Assembly (NCBI RefSeq): GCF_013141715.1
Contig: NZ_WHOA01000055.1
Coordinates: forward strand, 1 to 41,115
Origin: Paenibacillus phytorum
Lineage (GTDB): Bacteria > Bacillota > Bacilli > Paenibacillales > NBRC-103111
DNA length: 41,115 bases
Direction: 5' to 3'
Shown here: positions 1 to 8,475 of the stretch, one piece after another
How the letters are laid out: every line of letters starts with the position of its first letter
Numbering within the stretch: the first letter of the stretch is position 1
Notes under the pieces: generated by a model
What the model was told of the DNA's origin: nothing
The model's database searches: none
The model's input: the letters and a program-made list of their open reading frames with translations, nothing else
Position numbers and translations under genes: made by a program

Positions 1-87
1 ACTGTTGATTAGCTAACTTTATCATTCTCTCGGGTGTCTCATAAACGTACTTTGGCATTGGTAGTATCAGATGACACTGGACTCCAG

Positions 88-828
88 TTACAGCCCCCCA
101 GTAACAGGGGTATACGATCCGGTAACAAAACGCGAATCGTCGCTTGCCAAGAACGAAATAACACCTGCAATATCATCAGGTTCCGCCACACGCCTCAGTG
201 GTGTGAAGCTACTAATGGTTTGTTTCTCTTCCTCTGACAAAAAGGCCGTCGCATCGGTTTGCACTAATCCGGGTGCAACCACGTTGGCTGAAATCCCTTG
301 TGGACCGAATTCTTGGGCAATATAGTCGGAAAAGGTATTCAACCCTCCTTTTGCCGTTCCATGAGCGATCATGTAAGGCGAGGGATCCTTACCTAAACTG
401 CTGGATACATAAATGATACGTCCGAACTTTTGTTCGATCATGAACGGAATAACGGATTTAGTCGTCACGAATGCTGCTTTTAGTTCATCGTTTAATTTCT
501 GAGAGAACTCCTCCCAATTCATTTCGGCAAAGGGCTTCGCAGTGAAACTCATATTCGCGTTGCAGACCAATATATCAATTTTCTTAAAAGCTTCTAAAGT
601 AGCGTCTACGAGCTTTGTAAATTGGTGTGAATCACGAACATCCGCCCGGAGAGCAATGGCTTCTCCCCCGCTGGATCGAATATCGGAGACCACCGCTTCA
701 GCAGCATTTTGATTTTTTAAATAATTAACAACGACTTTCGCACCCCGTTGGGCCAATAATTTTGATGCAGCACTTCCAATTCCTCTAGCGCCTCCGGTAA
801 CGATAACAACTTTCCCCTGTAGATTCAT
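88..828 (-). CDS. SDR-family NAD(P)-dependent oxidoreductase
   Basis: A 246-aa short-chain dehydrogenase/reductase of classical length. The Rossmann cofactor motif TGGARGIG is at residues 11-18, an NNAG-like motif (CNAN) is near 89-92, and the catalytic serine region is YVSSSLG at 140-146. Where the family normally has YxxxK, this protein reads HGTAK (156-160), so the usual catalytic Tyr is replaced by His; a Tyr sits four residues earlier at 152. The C-terminal PVTGGL tail is usual for SDRs. The gene is co-directional with the epoxide hydrolase (82-nt gap) and probably shares its transcript. The substrate is unknown; reduction or oxidation of a small carbonyl or alcohol is the family-level inference. 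Confidence 0.85.
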   Translation of the reverse strand: MNLQGKVVIVTGGARGIGSAASKLLAQRGAKVVVNYLKNQNAAEAVVSDIRSSGGEAIALRADVRDSHQFTKLVDATLEAFKKIDILVCNANMSFTAKPFAEMNWEEFSQKLNDELKAAFVTTKSVIPFMIEQKFGRIIYVSSSLGKDPSPYMIAHGTAKGGLNTFSDYIAQEFGPQGISANVVAPGLVQTDATAFLSEEEKQTISSFTPLRRVAEPDDIAGVISFLASDDSRFVTGSYTPVTGGL

Positions 829-910
829 ATTATTCTTCCTTCCATCCTACTATTTAATTTCGAATGTTCTAACTTTAGATTCGAGCTTCATAACAACATT
901 CCGGGTAGTC

Positions 911-2095
911 TTAGCGAAGCTGACCAAAAAACTTTCGGATGTCATTAACTAACAGGTCAGGTGCTTCCATTGCCGCAAAGTGACCACCGCGATCGAATTC
1001 CGACCAGTGCACGACATTATGCTCACGTTCGACAATACCTCGGATCGAGATGTCTTTCGGAAAAACCGCGACACCAGTAGGAACCGTAGAGCGTTGAGCA
1101 GGCATGCCCCAGGATTTCGCCTCCTCTTTATAAATCCGTGCCGATGACCCTGCCGTTCCGGTCAACCAATACAATGAGACATTTGTTAGCATGTGGTCGA
1201 GATCAACGGCATCTTCCGGAAGATTTGCTGTAGGGTCTGTCCATTCCTTGAACTTCTCTACTATCCAAGCAAGCTGACCGACGGGCGAGTCAGTCAGACC
1301 ATAGGCAAGCGTCTGAGGTCGTGTAGATTGTATAATTGCATAACCCGTTGTCTCATAGCTTTGTTGAGTCAACGTATCGTAGCGCGCTCGCTCGATTTCA
1401 GTTAAATCAAGCGATTCTGTGGGATCTCCGGACGGGAATGTTGTAAGCCCGTTTGCATGAATACCAATGACAGAGTCTGGCGCAAATCGTCCAAGCTCTG
1501 GAGAAACCATTGCCCCGGTGTCACCACCTTGAGCGCCGTAACGTTCATAACCTAGTCGACGCATCAGTTCAGCCCAAGCTCTGGCTACTCGATTAATGTT
1601 CCACCCTACCTCGTTTGTCGGTCCAGAAAAGCCAAATCCGGGTAGCGAAGGTATGACGACATGGAAAGCATCTGCCGGATTACCGCCATGAGCACGGGGA
1701 TTGGTGAGCGGTCCTATAATGTTCATAAACTCAACGATCGAACCGGGCCAACCATGTGTGATGATCAACGGCATTGCATCTGGTTCAGGGGAACGTACAT
1801 GCAGAAAGTGTATGTTCTGTCCGTCTATGGTGGTGGTGAACTGCGGGAATTTGTTAAGAGATTCCTCGTGTTTGCGCCAGTCATATTTGGATCTCCAGTA
1901 TTCCGCCAGTTCCTTGAGGTAATCAACGGGAATACCATAGTCCCAGCCTACACCGGCCAAAGCATCCGGCCAACGGGTGCGGGTTAAACGGTCTCGTAAT
2001 TCATCAAGATCAGCCTGCGGAACATCGATACGGAAAGGCTTGATCTCAGTGCTATGGTGGCCACTGCGTACATTTTGTTGTTCTGAATGAGTCAT
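911..2095 (-). CDS. Epoxide hydrolase, alpha/beta-hydrolase fold with EHN N-terminal domain
   Basis: A 394-aa protein of normal length for microsomal-type (EHN-domain) epoxide hydrolases. The N-terminal lid/EHN region spans about residues 15-105. HGWPG (114-118) is the oxyanion loop, GGDTG (190-194) carries the predicted nucleophile Asp192, and GGHF (370-373) carries the predicted general-base His372. [14 protein letters not shown] (309-322) supplies a candidate ring-opening tyrosine. These enzymes hydrolyse epoxides to diols through an alkyl-enzyme ester; the natural substrate cannot be read from sequence. No signal peptide is seen. It lies directly downstream of the WYL regulator, and a GACA-N6-TGTC operator-like site occupies the gap, so control by that regulator is likely. 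Confidence 0.88.
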   Translation of the reverse strand: MTHSEQQNVRSGHHSTEIKPFRIDVPQADLDELRDRLTRTRWPDALAGVGWDYGIPVDYLKELAEYWRSKYDWRKHEESLNKFPQFTTTIDGQNIHFLHVRSPEPDAMPLIITHGWPGSIVEFMNIIGPLTNPRAHGGNPADAFHVVIPSLPGFGFSGPTNEVGWNINRVARAWAELMRRLGYERYGAQGGDTGAMVSPELGRFAPDSVIGIHANGLTTFPSGDPTESLDLTEIERARYDTLTQQSYETTGYAIIQSTRPQTLAYGLTDSPVGQLAWIVEKFKEWTDPTANLPEDAVDLDHMLTNVSLYWLTGTAGSSARIYKEEAKSWGMPAQRSTVPTGVAVFPKDISIRGIVEREHNVVHWSEFDRGGHFAAMEAPDLLVNDIRKFFGQLR

Positions 2096-2183
2096 TTTTG
2101 GAAAGCCTCCTCAAATTTCTTTGTATTTTCTTGTAACTGATTAATGTGTTCTCTCTATTTAAACTCATAATAAACCATGCTTA

Positions 2184-2201
2184 TTGACAACAGTGTGTCA
2201 A
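2184..2201. promoter_or_regulatory. Operator-like inverted repeat upstream of the epoxide hydrolase
   Basis: TTGACA and TGTCAA half-sites are separated by 6 nt. The site lies about 90 nt upstream of the epoxide hydrolase start and overlaps the last codons of the WYL regulator gene. It matches the site at 3259-3276 at 14 of 18 positions. In both places a TATTAT hexamer follows at the same distance on the minus strand, so these look like two promoters with one shared operator. Binding by the adjacent WYL protein is inferred. Confidence 0.55.
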
Positions 2202-3142
2202 CAATCGATATAAAGTTTAGCTATCTCCAAGGCACTTTTCCGTACAGCTGCAGCAATATGCGAGGGTTCAAGAATGAATAAATCCGTTCTAAAATGAAGT
2301 AAAAAGCCGATTAACCAGTCGTTATCCGGGTATCGGACCCGAACGATAAGCGAACCATCGGGTTGCCGTTCAATTTCATCCGCATCAAAATGATCTTCTG
2401 CTGGAACCTTAGCCGGTCCTGTAAATCTAAGCACCAGATCGACCATCTTGGAATCGCGCTGCGGACCCCAATTTTCATTCAACTCAGACAGCGTCACCAT
2501 TCGACGCTGGAACGTATCCTCAAGAATGAGTAGATTCCGGATCCGAGAAAGCCTGAACATGCGGTAATCATCTCGGTTTAAGCAATAACCGTGAAGATAC
2601 CACGTGTAGCCTTTGAGCACCAGCCCCATAGGTTCAATACAACGTTCTGTTTCTCCCCCTTGTCCGTTGGTATATGTAAAACGGATCAGCCTTTTATCAC
2701 TTACGGCTTTATGCAGCGTGTCATACTTGTTTCGTTCTGAAGAGCTACTTTTCCACGGATTTAAGTCTATGATGACCTGATCAGCACCAGCCATACGACC
2801 TTGTTCTGCCTTCGAGACCAATGCGCCAACTTTGTCGAGCAGCCCGTCTAAATTTTGGTTGCTAAATGCCTGTGTAGATTGAAGGCCTCGCAAAGCTGTA
2901 GAGAGGGAAATAAGTTCATTGAATGAAAGCATTTGCCGATCCAATCGAAAGTTTTCCATGATTTCGAATCCGCCTTCTGCTCCCGTGTACGAAATAATGG
3001 GAATTCCTGCTAGATTCAATGATTCCAAATCGCGATAAATCGTACGCAATGAAACCTCCAGACGATCAGCCAATTCTTGGGCCTGTACGCGTTTGCGGTT
3101 TAATAGAAGGATCGTAATGGCCATAAGTCGCTCAAGTTTCAC
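2198..3142 (-). CDS. YafY-type transcriptional regulator (HTH_11 + WYL domain)
   Basis: A 314-aa regulator of typical size. The N-terminal winged helix-turn-helix lies at about residues 1-60 (RVQAQELADRLEVSLRTIYR), followed by a middle linker. A WYL ligand-sensing domain at about 140-230 includes GYTWYLHGYC and RMFRLSRI, and a WCX-like C-terminal region follows. WYL domains bind small ligands or nucleic acid and switch DNA binding. The gene is first of the minus-strand trio. Matching inverted repeats lie upstream of itself and of the epoxide hydrolase, which points to autoregulation plus control of the hydrolase and SDR. Ligand unknown. Confidence 0.87.
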   Translation of the reverse strand: MKLERLMAITILLLNRKRVQAQELADRLEVSLRTIYRDLESLNLAGIPIISYTGAEGGFEIMENFRLDRQMLSFNELISLSTALRGLQSTQAFSNQNLDGLLDKVGALVSKAEQGRMAGADQVIIDLNPWKSSSSERNKYDTLHKAVSDKRLIRFTYTNGQGGETERCIEPMGLVLKGYTWYLHGYCLNRDDYRMFRLSRIRNLLILEDTFQRRMVTLSELNENWGPQRDSKMVDLVLRFTGPAKVPAEDHFDADEIERQPDGSLIVRVRYPDNDWLIGFLLHFRTDLFILEPSHIAAAVRKSALEIAKLYIDC

Positions 3143-3258
3143 TGTTGTCCCCCCAATTCAATAAGGTAACTGGTTAATAAAATGTTTCAGTTCCACGAAT
3201 ACGATGCTTTAACTCCTGTGGGTAATTAGGCTCTTACTTGTATAATAAACTTTCATTG

Positions 3259-3276
3259 TAGACAATAGTCTGTCAG
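3259..3276. promoter_or_regulatory. Operator-like inverted repeat upstream of the WYL regulator
   Basis: The core reads GACA-ATAGTC-TGTC, with the same layout as the site at 2184-2201 and a TATTAT hexamer at the same spacing on the minus strand. It lies about 117 nt upstream of the regulator start. Autoregulation is inferred from the duplication of the motif. Confidence 0.5.
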
Positions 3277-3402
3277 GATTAGAAAGTTCACCAGTGTTTT
3301 GTAGCTTTTTTTTGAAACCACGAATTCAGATATCATCTTAAATGATCAAGCCCCAGTTAATAAAACCGGGCTATAATACATCTACGCTTGATTGGCTTAT
3401 TC

Positions 3403-3434
3403 CGTTATCCTGCCCGTTAGTTGAGAAAAGGCAG
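3403..3434. repeat. CTGCCCGTTAG-family intergenic repeat, partial copy
   Basis: CTGCCCGTTAG at 3410-3420 is followed by TTGAGAAAAGGCAG, with a second CCGTTA just upstream at 3402-3407. The long stem of full copies is absent. It lies at the boundary between the regulator/hydrolase block and the germination block. Confidence 0.55.
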
Positions 3435-3517
3435 TCGATCCACTGGCCAACAAAAAGTCTCCGACCTGATCTCATAAAATAAAAAGACCGCGTTTTACGC
3501 GGCAATTAATGGGACAA

Positions 3518-3928
3518 TGTTCTTGTCACCCGACATGTTCTTAAAAAGATTTTATTTCCATTTTTCACTTCGAAACTCTAATTATATTTTTAGGCAGTCC
3601 ATTCTCTCACTTACTTCTTTTGTAAAATTGACCATACATCACAGTAAGTTACTTCCATTACCTATATATCGTCCTTTCTATATTACGTATAGTAATATTT
3701 CTTTTGAAATACCCCTTATTCAACTTTAATAATTGGTATTCGTTGAATTGATTACACAATCCTGCCGTTAGCTCAATCGTTGCCCCTTTCCAGCTTACGT
3801 GTCAAATTCATCCAATTTAACAGGTGTTGAGAAAGTTTTTCAGTTACGCATAACAATACAAGTTCTTGTCATCATTCGGCAAACGATATATGTTCTTGTC
3901 ATTGGCTTTTGACAAGAACATATATCGT
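3518..3928. repeat. GTTCTTGTCA repeats and a 19-bp perfect palindrome (possible IS/MITE remnant)
   Basis: GTTCTTGTCA occurs at 3519-3528, 3862-3871 and 3892-3901 and, inverted, at 3910-3919. The last two belong to a perfect 19-bp inverted repeat: arms 3883-3901 and 3910-3928, with an 8-nt loop. Repeated short end-motifs are known at the termini of some insertion sequences, for example the IS21 family, so this may be the dead ends of an element whose genes are gone. The hairpin could also act as a transcription terminator for either strand. No transposase fragment was recognised between the copies. Confidence 0.45.
3741..3778. repeat. CTGCCCGTTAG-family intergenic repeat, partial copy
   Basis: CGTTGAATTGATT is followed by CCTGCCGTTAGCTCAATCG. 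This is the right-type TTGAAT sequence followed by a left-type CTGCCGTTAGCTCAA, with one C missing from the CCC run. It lies inside the interval bounded by the GTTCTTGTCA repeats. Confidence 0.5.
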
Positions 3929-4128
3929 ACTTAATTGTCGTAAATATAAGAATGACCAATAAGCAGCTAAATCAATATTTTTAAAAAATTGAGAGATTAA
4001 AACAAGTGCGAAAAATAACGAAAAATAATAATCATTCACTATCCGGGAGAAAAACTATTGCAATTGCAAACCAAAAATAGCAGGTCCGACACCTCGAATT
4101 CCCCTTCAGATTAATATCTCGAATAATA

Positions 4129-4165
4129 AGGCCCGTATTAGCCTCCAAACAATCTAATCGGGCCT
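4129..4165. terminator. Hairpin, possible bidirectional terminator
   Basis: The left arm (AGGCCCGTATTAG, 4129-4141) pairs with the right arm (CTAATCGGGCCT, 4154-4165) with one bulged base and a 12-nt loop. The stem is strong but has no clear U-tract on either side, so terminator function is only a guess. It lies in a region without a supported gene. Confidence 0.35.
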
Positions 4166-4361
4166 CATCTATTCCTTCCTCCACCCTACCGTTCACCGCT
4201 GTATACTCAAGCACAAAGTTATGTTTGAGCATAGGATTTATATATCTAAGGGCGCAAAGCGATCCCCAACCTGATCGAGCACATGATTAATCCGATTACA
4301 GGCCTGCTTTCTGCCCGATAATGCCAATTGCAGGACAGGAATAGGTATAATTTCCCCTAAA

Positions 4362-4394
4362 ATGTAACAATTTATATATGATAAATCGTTACAT
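4362..4394. promoter_or_regulatory. Inverted repeat immediately upstream of the germination operon
   Basis: ATGTAACAATTTA (4362-4374) is inverted as TAAATCGTTACAT (4382-4394), 12 of 13 positions pairing around a 7-nt loop and ending 24 nt before the first start codon. It could be an operator or a 5'-leader hairpin. No confident sigma-G promoter hexamers were identified. Confidence 0.4.
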
Positions 4395-4418
4395 ACTGAT
4401 TCCCCGGGATGTGTAAAT

Positions 4419-5951
4419 GTGAGATTTCATAAACAAAAATCTCTACGTTTGAGTAATCATAATAAGAAGATACAAAAATCTGAATCCGAAATCACTCCAG
4501 TTTTCCCCTCATTAATAGAAAATGTTACCTACATGGAAGAATTTTTTCTCCAATCGCAGGATTTAAAGACCCATCTATTTATGTTTCAACAGAAAGAGTG
4601 TATTGTTTTTTATTTCGAAACCCTTGTTGATCAGGACAAGCTTGAACAAAGATTTTTTGTGCCATTATCTGAATGCTCAAACGACAATATCGCAGGCTTT
4701 TTTACCTTCGGTCATTTTCCTGATTCAACGAATTTAGATCAGATTACCAGAAAAATGCTGAACGGATTTTCAGTTGTCTATATCGATGGAGACCAACATG
4801 CATTTTTAATCGACACGGCTGCAAATATTGCGAGAAGCACGGATGAGCCTCAGAACGAAAAGGTCATAAGGGGCTCTCATCAGGGGTTTGCAGAAAATTT
4901 AAACATCAATTTAAACCTTCTTCGTAACAGAATTGAGGATCCAAACCTCTATATTCAATACATAACCCTTGGCAAAAAAACCAACACAAAAATTGCAATT
5001 GCGTATATGAAAGGAATCGCTAACGAAGAAGTAGTGAATGAAGCTCTAAGAAGATTAGAAAGTATATCGACAGATATGATTTTCAGCTCAGGATATTTAG
5101 AAGAATTCATTGAAGACTCCTCTTCTTCTCCATTTCCTCAAATGTTAAATACGGAACGCCCAGATCGAGTAGAAGCCAATTTAATGGAGGGTAGAATAGC
5201 TTTATTTACGGAAGGAACCCCAACGGTACTCATAATACCCGTAACCTTCTTTTCGTTTTATCAATCGCCTGATGATTATAACAGCCGATCGTACGTTGGG
5301 ACTTTCATTCGAGTCATTCGACTATTCAGTTTTATGATTGCCATTACATTACCCGCTATCTATATTGCAGTGGTCGGCTATCATTTTGAAGTGTTGCCGT
5401 ATCAACTCGTCATTACCGTCAAAGGATCGATTGATAAGATTCCGTACCCGCCATTAATCGAAGCCCTCATCATGGAATTAACCATTGAATTGATCAGAGA
5501 AGCCGGGATACGGCTCCCTTCTGCAATCGGACCCACCATAAGCATTGTCGGAGGTCTCGTTATTGGAGATGCGATTGTGAAGGCCGGATTAGTATCGAAT
5601 CCGATGATTGTGGTTGTCGCAATGACAGCTATTGCTTGCTATGTCGTGCCTTCGAATGAAATGAGTTCTGCCATTCGATTATTGAGGTTCCCGATGATGA
5701 TTGCAGCTGCAATGTTAGGCTTTGTAGGAATTGTATTTGGGCTGATGGCTTTGTTAATCCATTTATGTAAATTGGAATCTTTTGGGTCCGCTTATTTCGC
5801 CCCCATTGCTCCTTTTCGCTGGAAAGATTTAAAGGATGCGGTGGTAAGAGTACCCATATGGCGGATGGATAGCAGACCTAAAGACCCTCACCCTGAAAAA
5901 ATGAAGCAACAATCTGCATCAAGAGAGTGGGAAAAAAATGATAAAAGGTGA
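4419..5951 (+). CDS. Spore germination receptor A subunit (GerA family)
   Basis: A 510-aa GerA-family (GerAA/GerKA/GerBA-type) protein of typical length. A soluble N-terminal domain of about 290 residues includes the conserved ERPDRVEANLMEGRIALF segment. It is followed by several membrane segments from about residue 300 to 455 (RLFSFMIAITLPAIYIAVVG, then SIVGGLVIGDAIVKAGLV) and a polar C-terminal tail. The A subunit works with B and C in the spore inner membrane to sense nutrients and trigger germination. The GTG start is the only in-frame option before the conserved region and has a weak ribosome binding site. Its 3' end overlaps the B-subunit gene by 14 nt. The specific germinant cannot be inferred. 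Confidence 0.92.
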   Translation: MRFHKQKSLRLSNHNKKIQKSESEITPVFPSLIENVTYMEEFFLQSQDLKTHLFMFQQKECIVFYFETLVDQDKLEQRFFVPLSECSNDNIAGFFTFGHFPDSTNLDQITRKMLNGFSVVYIDGDQHAFLIDTAANIARSTDEPQNEKVIRGSHQGFAENLNINLNLLRNRIEDPNLYIQYITLGKKTNTKIAIAYMKGIANEEVVNEALRRLESISTDMIFSSGYLEEFIEDSSSSPFPQMLNTERPDRVEANLMEGRIALFTEGTPTVLIIPVTFFSFYQSPDDYNSRSYVGTFIRVIRLFSFMIAITLPAIYIAVVGYHFEVLPYQLVITVKGSIDKIPYPPLIEALIMELTIELIREAGIRLPSAIGPTISIVGGLVIGDAIVKAGLVSNPMIVVVAMTAIACYVVPSNEMSSAIRLLRFPMMIAAAMLGFVGIVFGLMALLIHLCKLESFGSAYFAPIAPFRWKDLKDAVVRVPIWRMDSRPKDPHPEKMKQQSASREWEKNDKR

Positions 5952-7044
5952 AAACAAGATTACGCAATTTCAACTTTTCTTTATTATCATTCAAACACAA
6001 ATTGGAATTGGGGTGATATCTTTACCCTATGATGTGTTTAAGATCTCACAAAGTGATGCGTGGATTTCGGTGTTTGTTGCAGGATGCCTAATGCAGATCG
6101 CTATTTATCTAATCTGGTTACTATATCGGCGATTCCAAGCTCTAACTATTTTCGAAATGATGAGTGAAATTGTCGGAAAACATGTGGCCTTTTTGTTGGA
6201 AATCGGTTATATTTTTTATTTTTTCGCAACAGCCATATTAATCATTTTACAGTTTGGACAAAAGGTCAATATTTGGATACTCCCACGTACGCCGATATGG
6301 ATAGTGAGTGTCCTCCTAATCGTTATAAGTGTCCTTTGTGTAAAAGAAAATTTAAGAGTAATGGCCCGTTTTTTTGTGGTGGTTTCGATCTTATTGATTG
6401 TTTTGTTCACATTTACATTGGTCGTTTTAAAGGATCTTAACTATCTCTATACTCTTCCAGTAGGACAAAGCGGCCTACCCAACATGGTAAAAGGGGCGAC
6501 AAATGCAACTTTCGCTTATCAAGGCTTTGAGCTCTTGTTAGTTGTATTCCCCTATTGCTTGGGAAAAGGGGTAGGGAAATTGAAGGTTGCCTTCCTGGCA
6601 AACGGATTTGTCACCTTCTTTTATACCTATCTAACAATGGTTGTTCTCACTTATTTCGGCCCTTCGGCAATGAAGTTCATCCCTGAACCTATCTTATACA
6701 TCATGAAATTCAAATATTTCAAAATCATTGATAGAGTGGATCTACTCTTTTTTTCAATTTGGATTGTTTCCGTTGCAACTTCGTTTATGATGTATCTTTA
6801 TTTAACTTCCAATGGTTTAACCCATTTGTTTCGTAAAAAGAACCATTCCCTACTCGTTTTTTACGCCGCGGCATTAATGATTATATGTGCTCTAACGCTA
6901 CCCACGGACGAAAAAGTGATTAAATCATTAAGTGAATTGATCGATCTAGCCAGATATGTATTCATTTTCGTATTACCTTGCATCCTTTTAATCGTCTCCA
7001 TGGTACGGGGTAAAAAAAAATTATCGGGAGATGTTCAATCATGA
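5938..7044 (+). CDS. Spore germination receptor B subunit (GerB family, APC-superfamily permease)
   Basis: A 368-aa polytopic membrane protein with about ten predicted transmembrane helices. It has the characteristic start of GerAB-type spore permeases (ITQFQLFFIIIQTQIGIGVI), a glycine-rich first helix as in amino-acid permeases, and a short basic tail. This subunit is thought to form the germinant-binding site in the receptor. The start overlaps gerA by 14 nt and the stop overlaps the C-subunit start by 4 nt (ATGA), so translation is probably coupled through all three genes. Confidence 0.92.
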   Translation: MIKGENKITQFQLFFIIIQTQIGIGVISLPYDVFKISQSDAWISVFVAGCLMQIAIYLIWLLYRRFQALTIFEMMSEIVGKHVAFLLEIGYIFYFFATAILIILQFGQKVNIWILPRTPIWIVSVLLIVISVLCVKENLRVMARFFVVVSILLIVLFTFTLVVLKDLNYLYTLPVGQSGLPNMVKGATNATFAYQGFELLLVVFPYCLGKGVGKLKVAFLANGFVTFFYTYLTMVVLTYFGPSAMKFIPEPILYIMKFKYFKIIDRVDLLFFSIWIVSVATSFMMYLYLTSNGLTHLFRKKNHSLLVFYAAALMIICALTLPTDEKVIKSLSELIDLARYVFIFVLPCILLIVSMVRGKKKLSGDVQS

Positions 7045-8159
7045 AGATGTCGAAAGTGCTCCTTTTAGCTGGGCTGTGTGTCTCCCTTTTAACCGGCTGC
7101 TGGGATCAAAATATACTAAAGGATGTAAAACTGGTGATGACGACCGGGTTCGATTTAACATCGGACGGTAAAGTAATGAATACGATTACCATTCCTACTT
7201 TTAAAGGAGGCGGGGAAGGAACGAAAGAAACAGTGAGTCATGTCGTATCGGGGAAGGGCGATACATCAAGGGATATAAGGAGAGAAATTAATCTTAAAAT
7301 CTCAGGAGAATTTGATGCGTCCAAACTCATTGTCCTCTTGGTGGGAGAAGAATTCGCAAAGCAGGACATTTACTCCGGGCTTGACGTATTTTACAGAGAT
7401 CCGAGAGGTTCCCTTGTAGCAAATGTCGCGGTTGTAAAAGGACAAGCTGCTGACCTGCTCAATCTCCACCTCAAAGAGAAGTCAAGCATGAGTGAATACC
7501 TGAACGGTGTATTTGAAAGCGCTCAAGTAAACACCGTCATACCGCGGCAAACTAGGCCTATGTTCTCCGATTTTTTTGATCCTGGAACCGATATCGTATT
7601 ACCCCTTATAGAAGCACAAGAAAAAGAAGCGCAAATCATTGGATTGGCTATGTTTAATGGGCGTCATTATACCGGGCACTATTTAACACTTCAGGAATCA
7701 ATTTTATATATGTTGATGGCCAATCATAAGAGCAAAAAGGCATGGATCAAAGTTAAAGTCGATGAAAATCAAGTACCACAGAGAAAAAACTTCATTTATA
7801 TCAATGTGTTAAAATCAAAACGCGAGTTAAAAGTAACCGCTCAAAATCCCGATCATTTTTCCGTTAACTTACGATTAGATATAAAAGTCGAAATCCTGGA
7901 GGATTCAGAAGACCATCTAGAATCGGAGGAAAAAATCAATGATCTGAATAACAAAATATCCCAAGAGATGACGAAAAATGCAAATCAAATTATTAAAAAA
8001 ATGCAAAAAGCGAATTCGGATAGCCTGAGTATTGGGAGACAAATTATCGCCTTTCATCATGATACTTGGGAAAAAATCAATTGGAAAGAAGAATACCAGA
8101 ATGTTAACTTTGAAGTAAAGGTAGATGCTAAAATTACGAAACATGGGATTTTTAATTGA
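7041..8159 (+). CDS. Spore germination receptor C subunit (GerC family lipoprotein)
   Basis: A 372-aa lipoprotein. The signal peptide at residues 1-19 ends in the lipobox LLTGC (cysteine about residue 20), directly followed by WDQ, the hallmark start of mature GerC proteins (usually CWDxxEL). The N-terminal domain runs to about residue 195 and a GerAC-type C-terminal domain to the end. It completes an A-B-C receptor operon with 4-nt overlap to gerB. No clear terminator follows; the next landmark is a full copy of the intergenic repeat at 8391. Confidence 0.92.
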   Translation: MKMSKVLLLAGLCVSLLTGCWDQNILKDVKLVMTTGFDLTSDGKVMNTITIPTFKGGGEGTKETVSHVVSGKGDTSRDIRREINLKISGEFDASKLIVLLVGEEFAKQDIYSGLDVFYRDPRGSLVANVAVVKGQAADLLNLHLKEKSSMSEYLNGVFESAQVNTVIPRQTRPMFSDFFDPGTDIVLPLIEAQEKEAQIIGLAMFNGRHYTGHYLTLQESILYMLMANHKSKKAWIKVKVDENQVPQRKNFIYINVLKSKRELKVTAQNPDHFSVNLRLDIKVEILEDSEDHLESEEKINDLNNKISQEMTKNANQIIKKMQKANSDSLSIGRQIIAFHHDTWEKINWKEEYQNVNFEVKVDAKITKHGIFN

Positions 8160-8390
8160 CATCGAAAATTGGTATTCTTTATTAGGAAAAACCGACTTAA
8201 AATATCATTGAAATTCTTATATTTGCAAAATGACAACTAGAGACCTCAGTACGAAATACTCAGATCACTTGATATAACTATTCAAACCTCAAGATCCATT
8301 GTTGCAATCTACATTGCAGTGTTTCTTTGTTCAATTATCAAAAAAATTTAGCCGTCATTTATGATACGGTTCCCTGCACTTCATCTTCAA

Positions 8391-8475
8391 CTAATCTGCC
8401 CGTTACTTCAGCAAAATAGGGATCGTCAAACTGCGCGGCAGCCGGCGATCCCTATTTAAGTAACGTATCCGTTAC
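8391..8475. repeat. CTGCCCGTTAG-family repeat, full copy with bulged stem-loop
   Basis: The outer arms CGTTACTT (8401-8408) and AAGTAACG (8458-8465) pair, followed by the inner arms AAATAGGGATCG (8414-8425) and CGATCCCTATTT (8446-8457). Five nucleotides (8409-8413) bulge on one side only. The loop contains CTGCGCGGCAG, a further mini-hairpin. CCGTTAC occurs in direct orientation at both ends (8400-8406 and 8469-8475), with C where most copies have G. The hairpin may also stop transcripts arriving from both sides. Confidence 0.75.

Larger units (their letters stand above)
3277..4418. other. Long non-coding interval between the regulator and the germination operon
   Basis: About 1.1 kb without a convincing gene. 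It holds a weak stem (AGCCC/GGGCT, about 3348-3372), two copies of the CTGCCCGTTAG repeat family (3403-3434 and 3741-3778), a short CCGCG/CGCGG hairpin near 3488-3502, several GTTCTTGTCA repeats with a 19-bp palindrome (3883-3928), an AGGCCCG/CGGGCCT hairpin at 4129-4165, and an inverted repeat just before the germination operon (4362-4394). The composition is AT-rich, and open frames here are short and lack ribosome binding sites. Confidence 0.6.

Noticed and set aside
3517..3729. Plus-strand frame of 70 codons
   Set aside because: Low-complexity AT-rich translation beginning in the GTTCTTGTCA repeat; no ribosome binding site.
4032..4232. Minus-strand frame of 66 codons upstream of the germination operon
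   Set aside because: No ribosome binding site, it contains a strong hairpin (4129-4165), and the sequence resembles no family.
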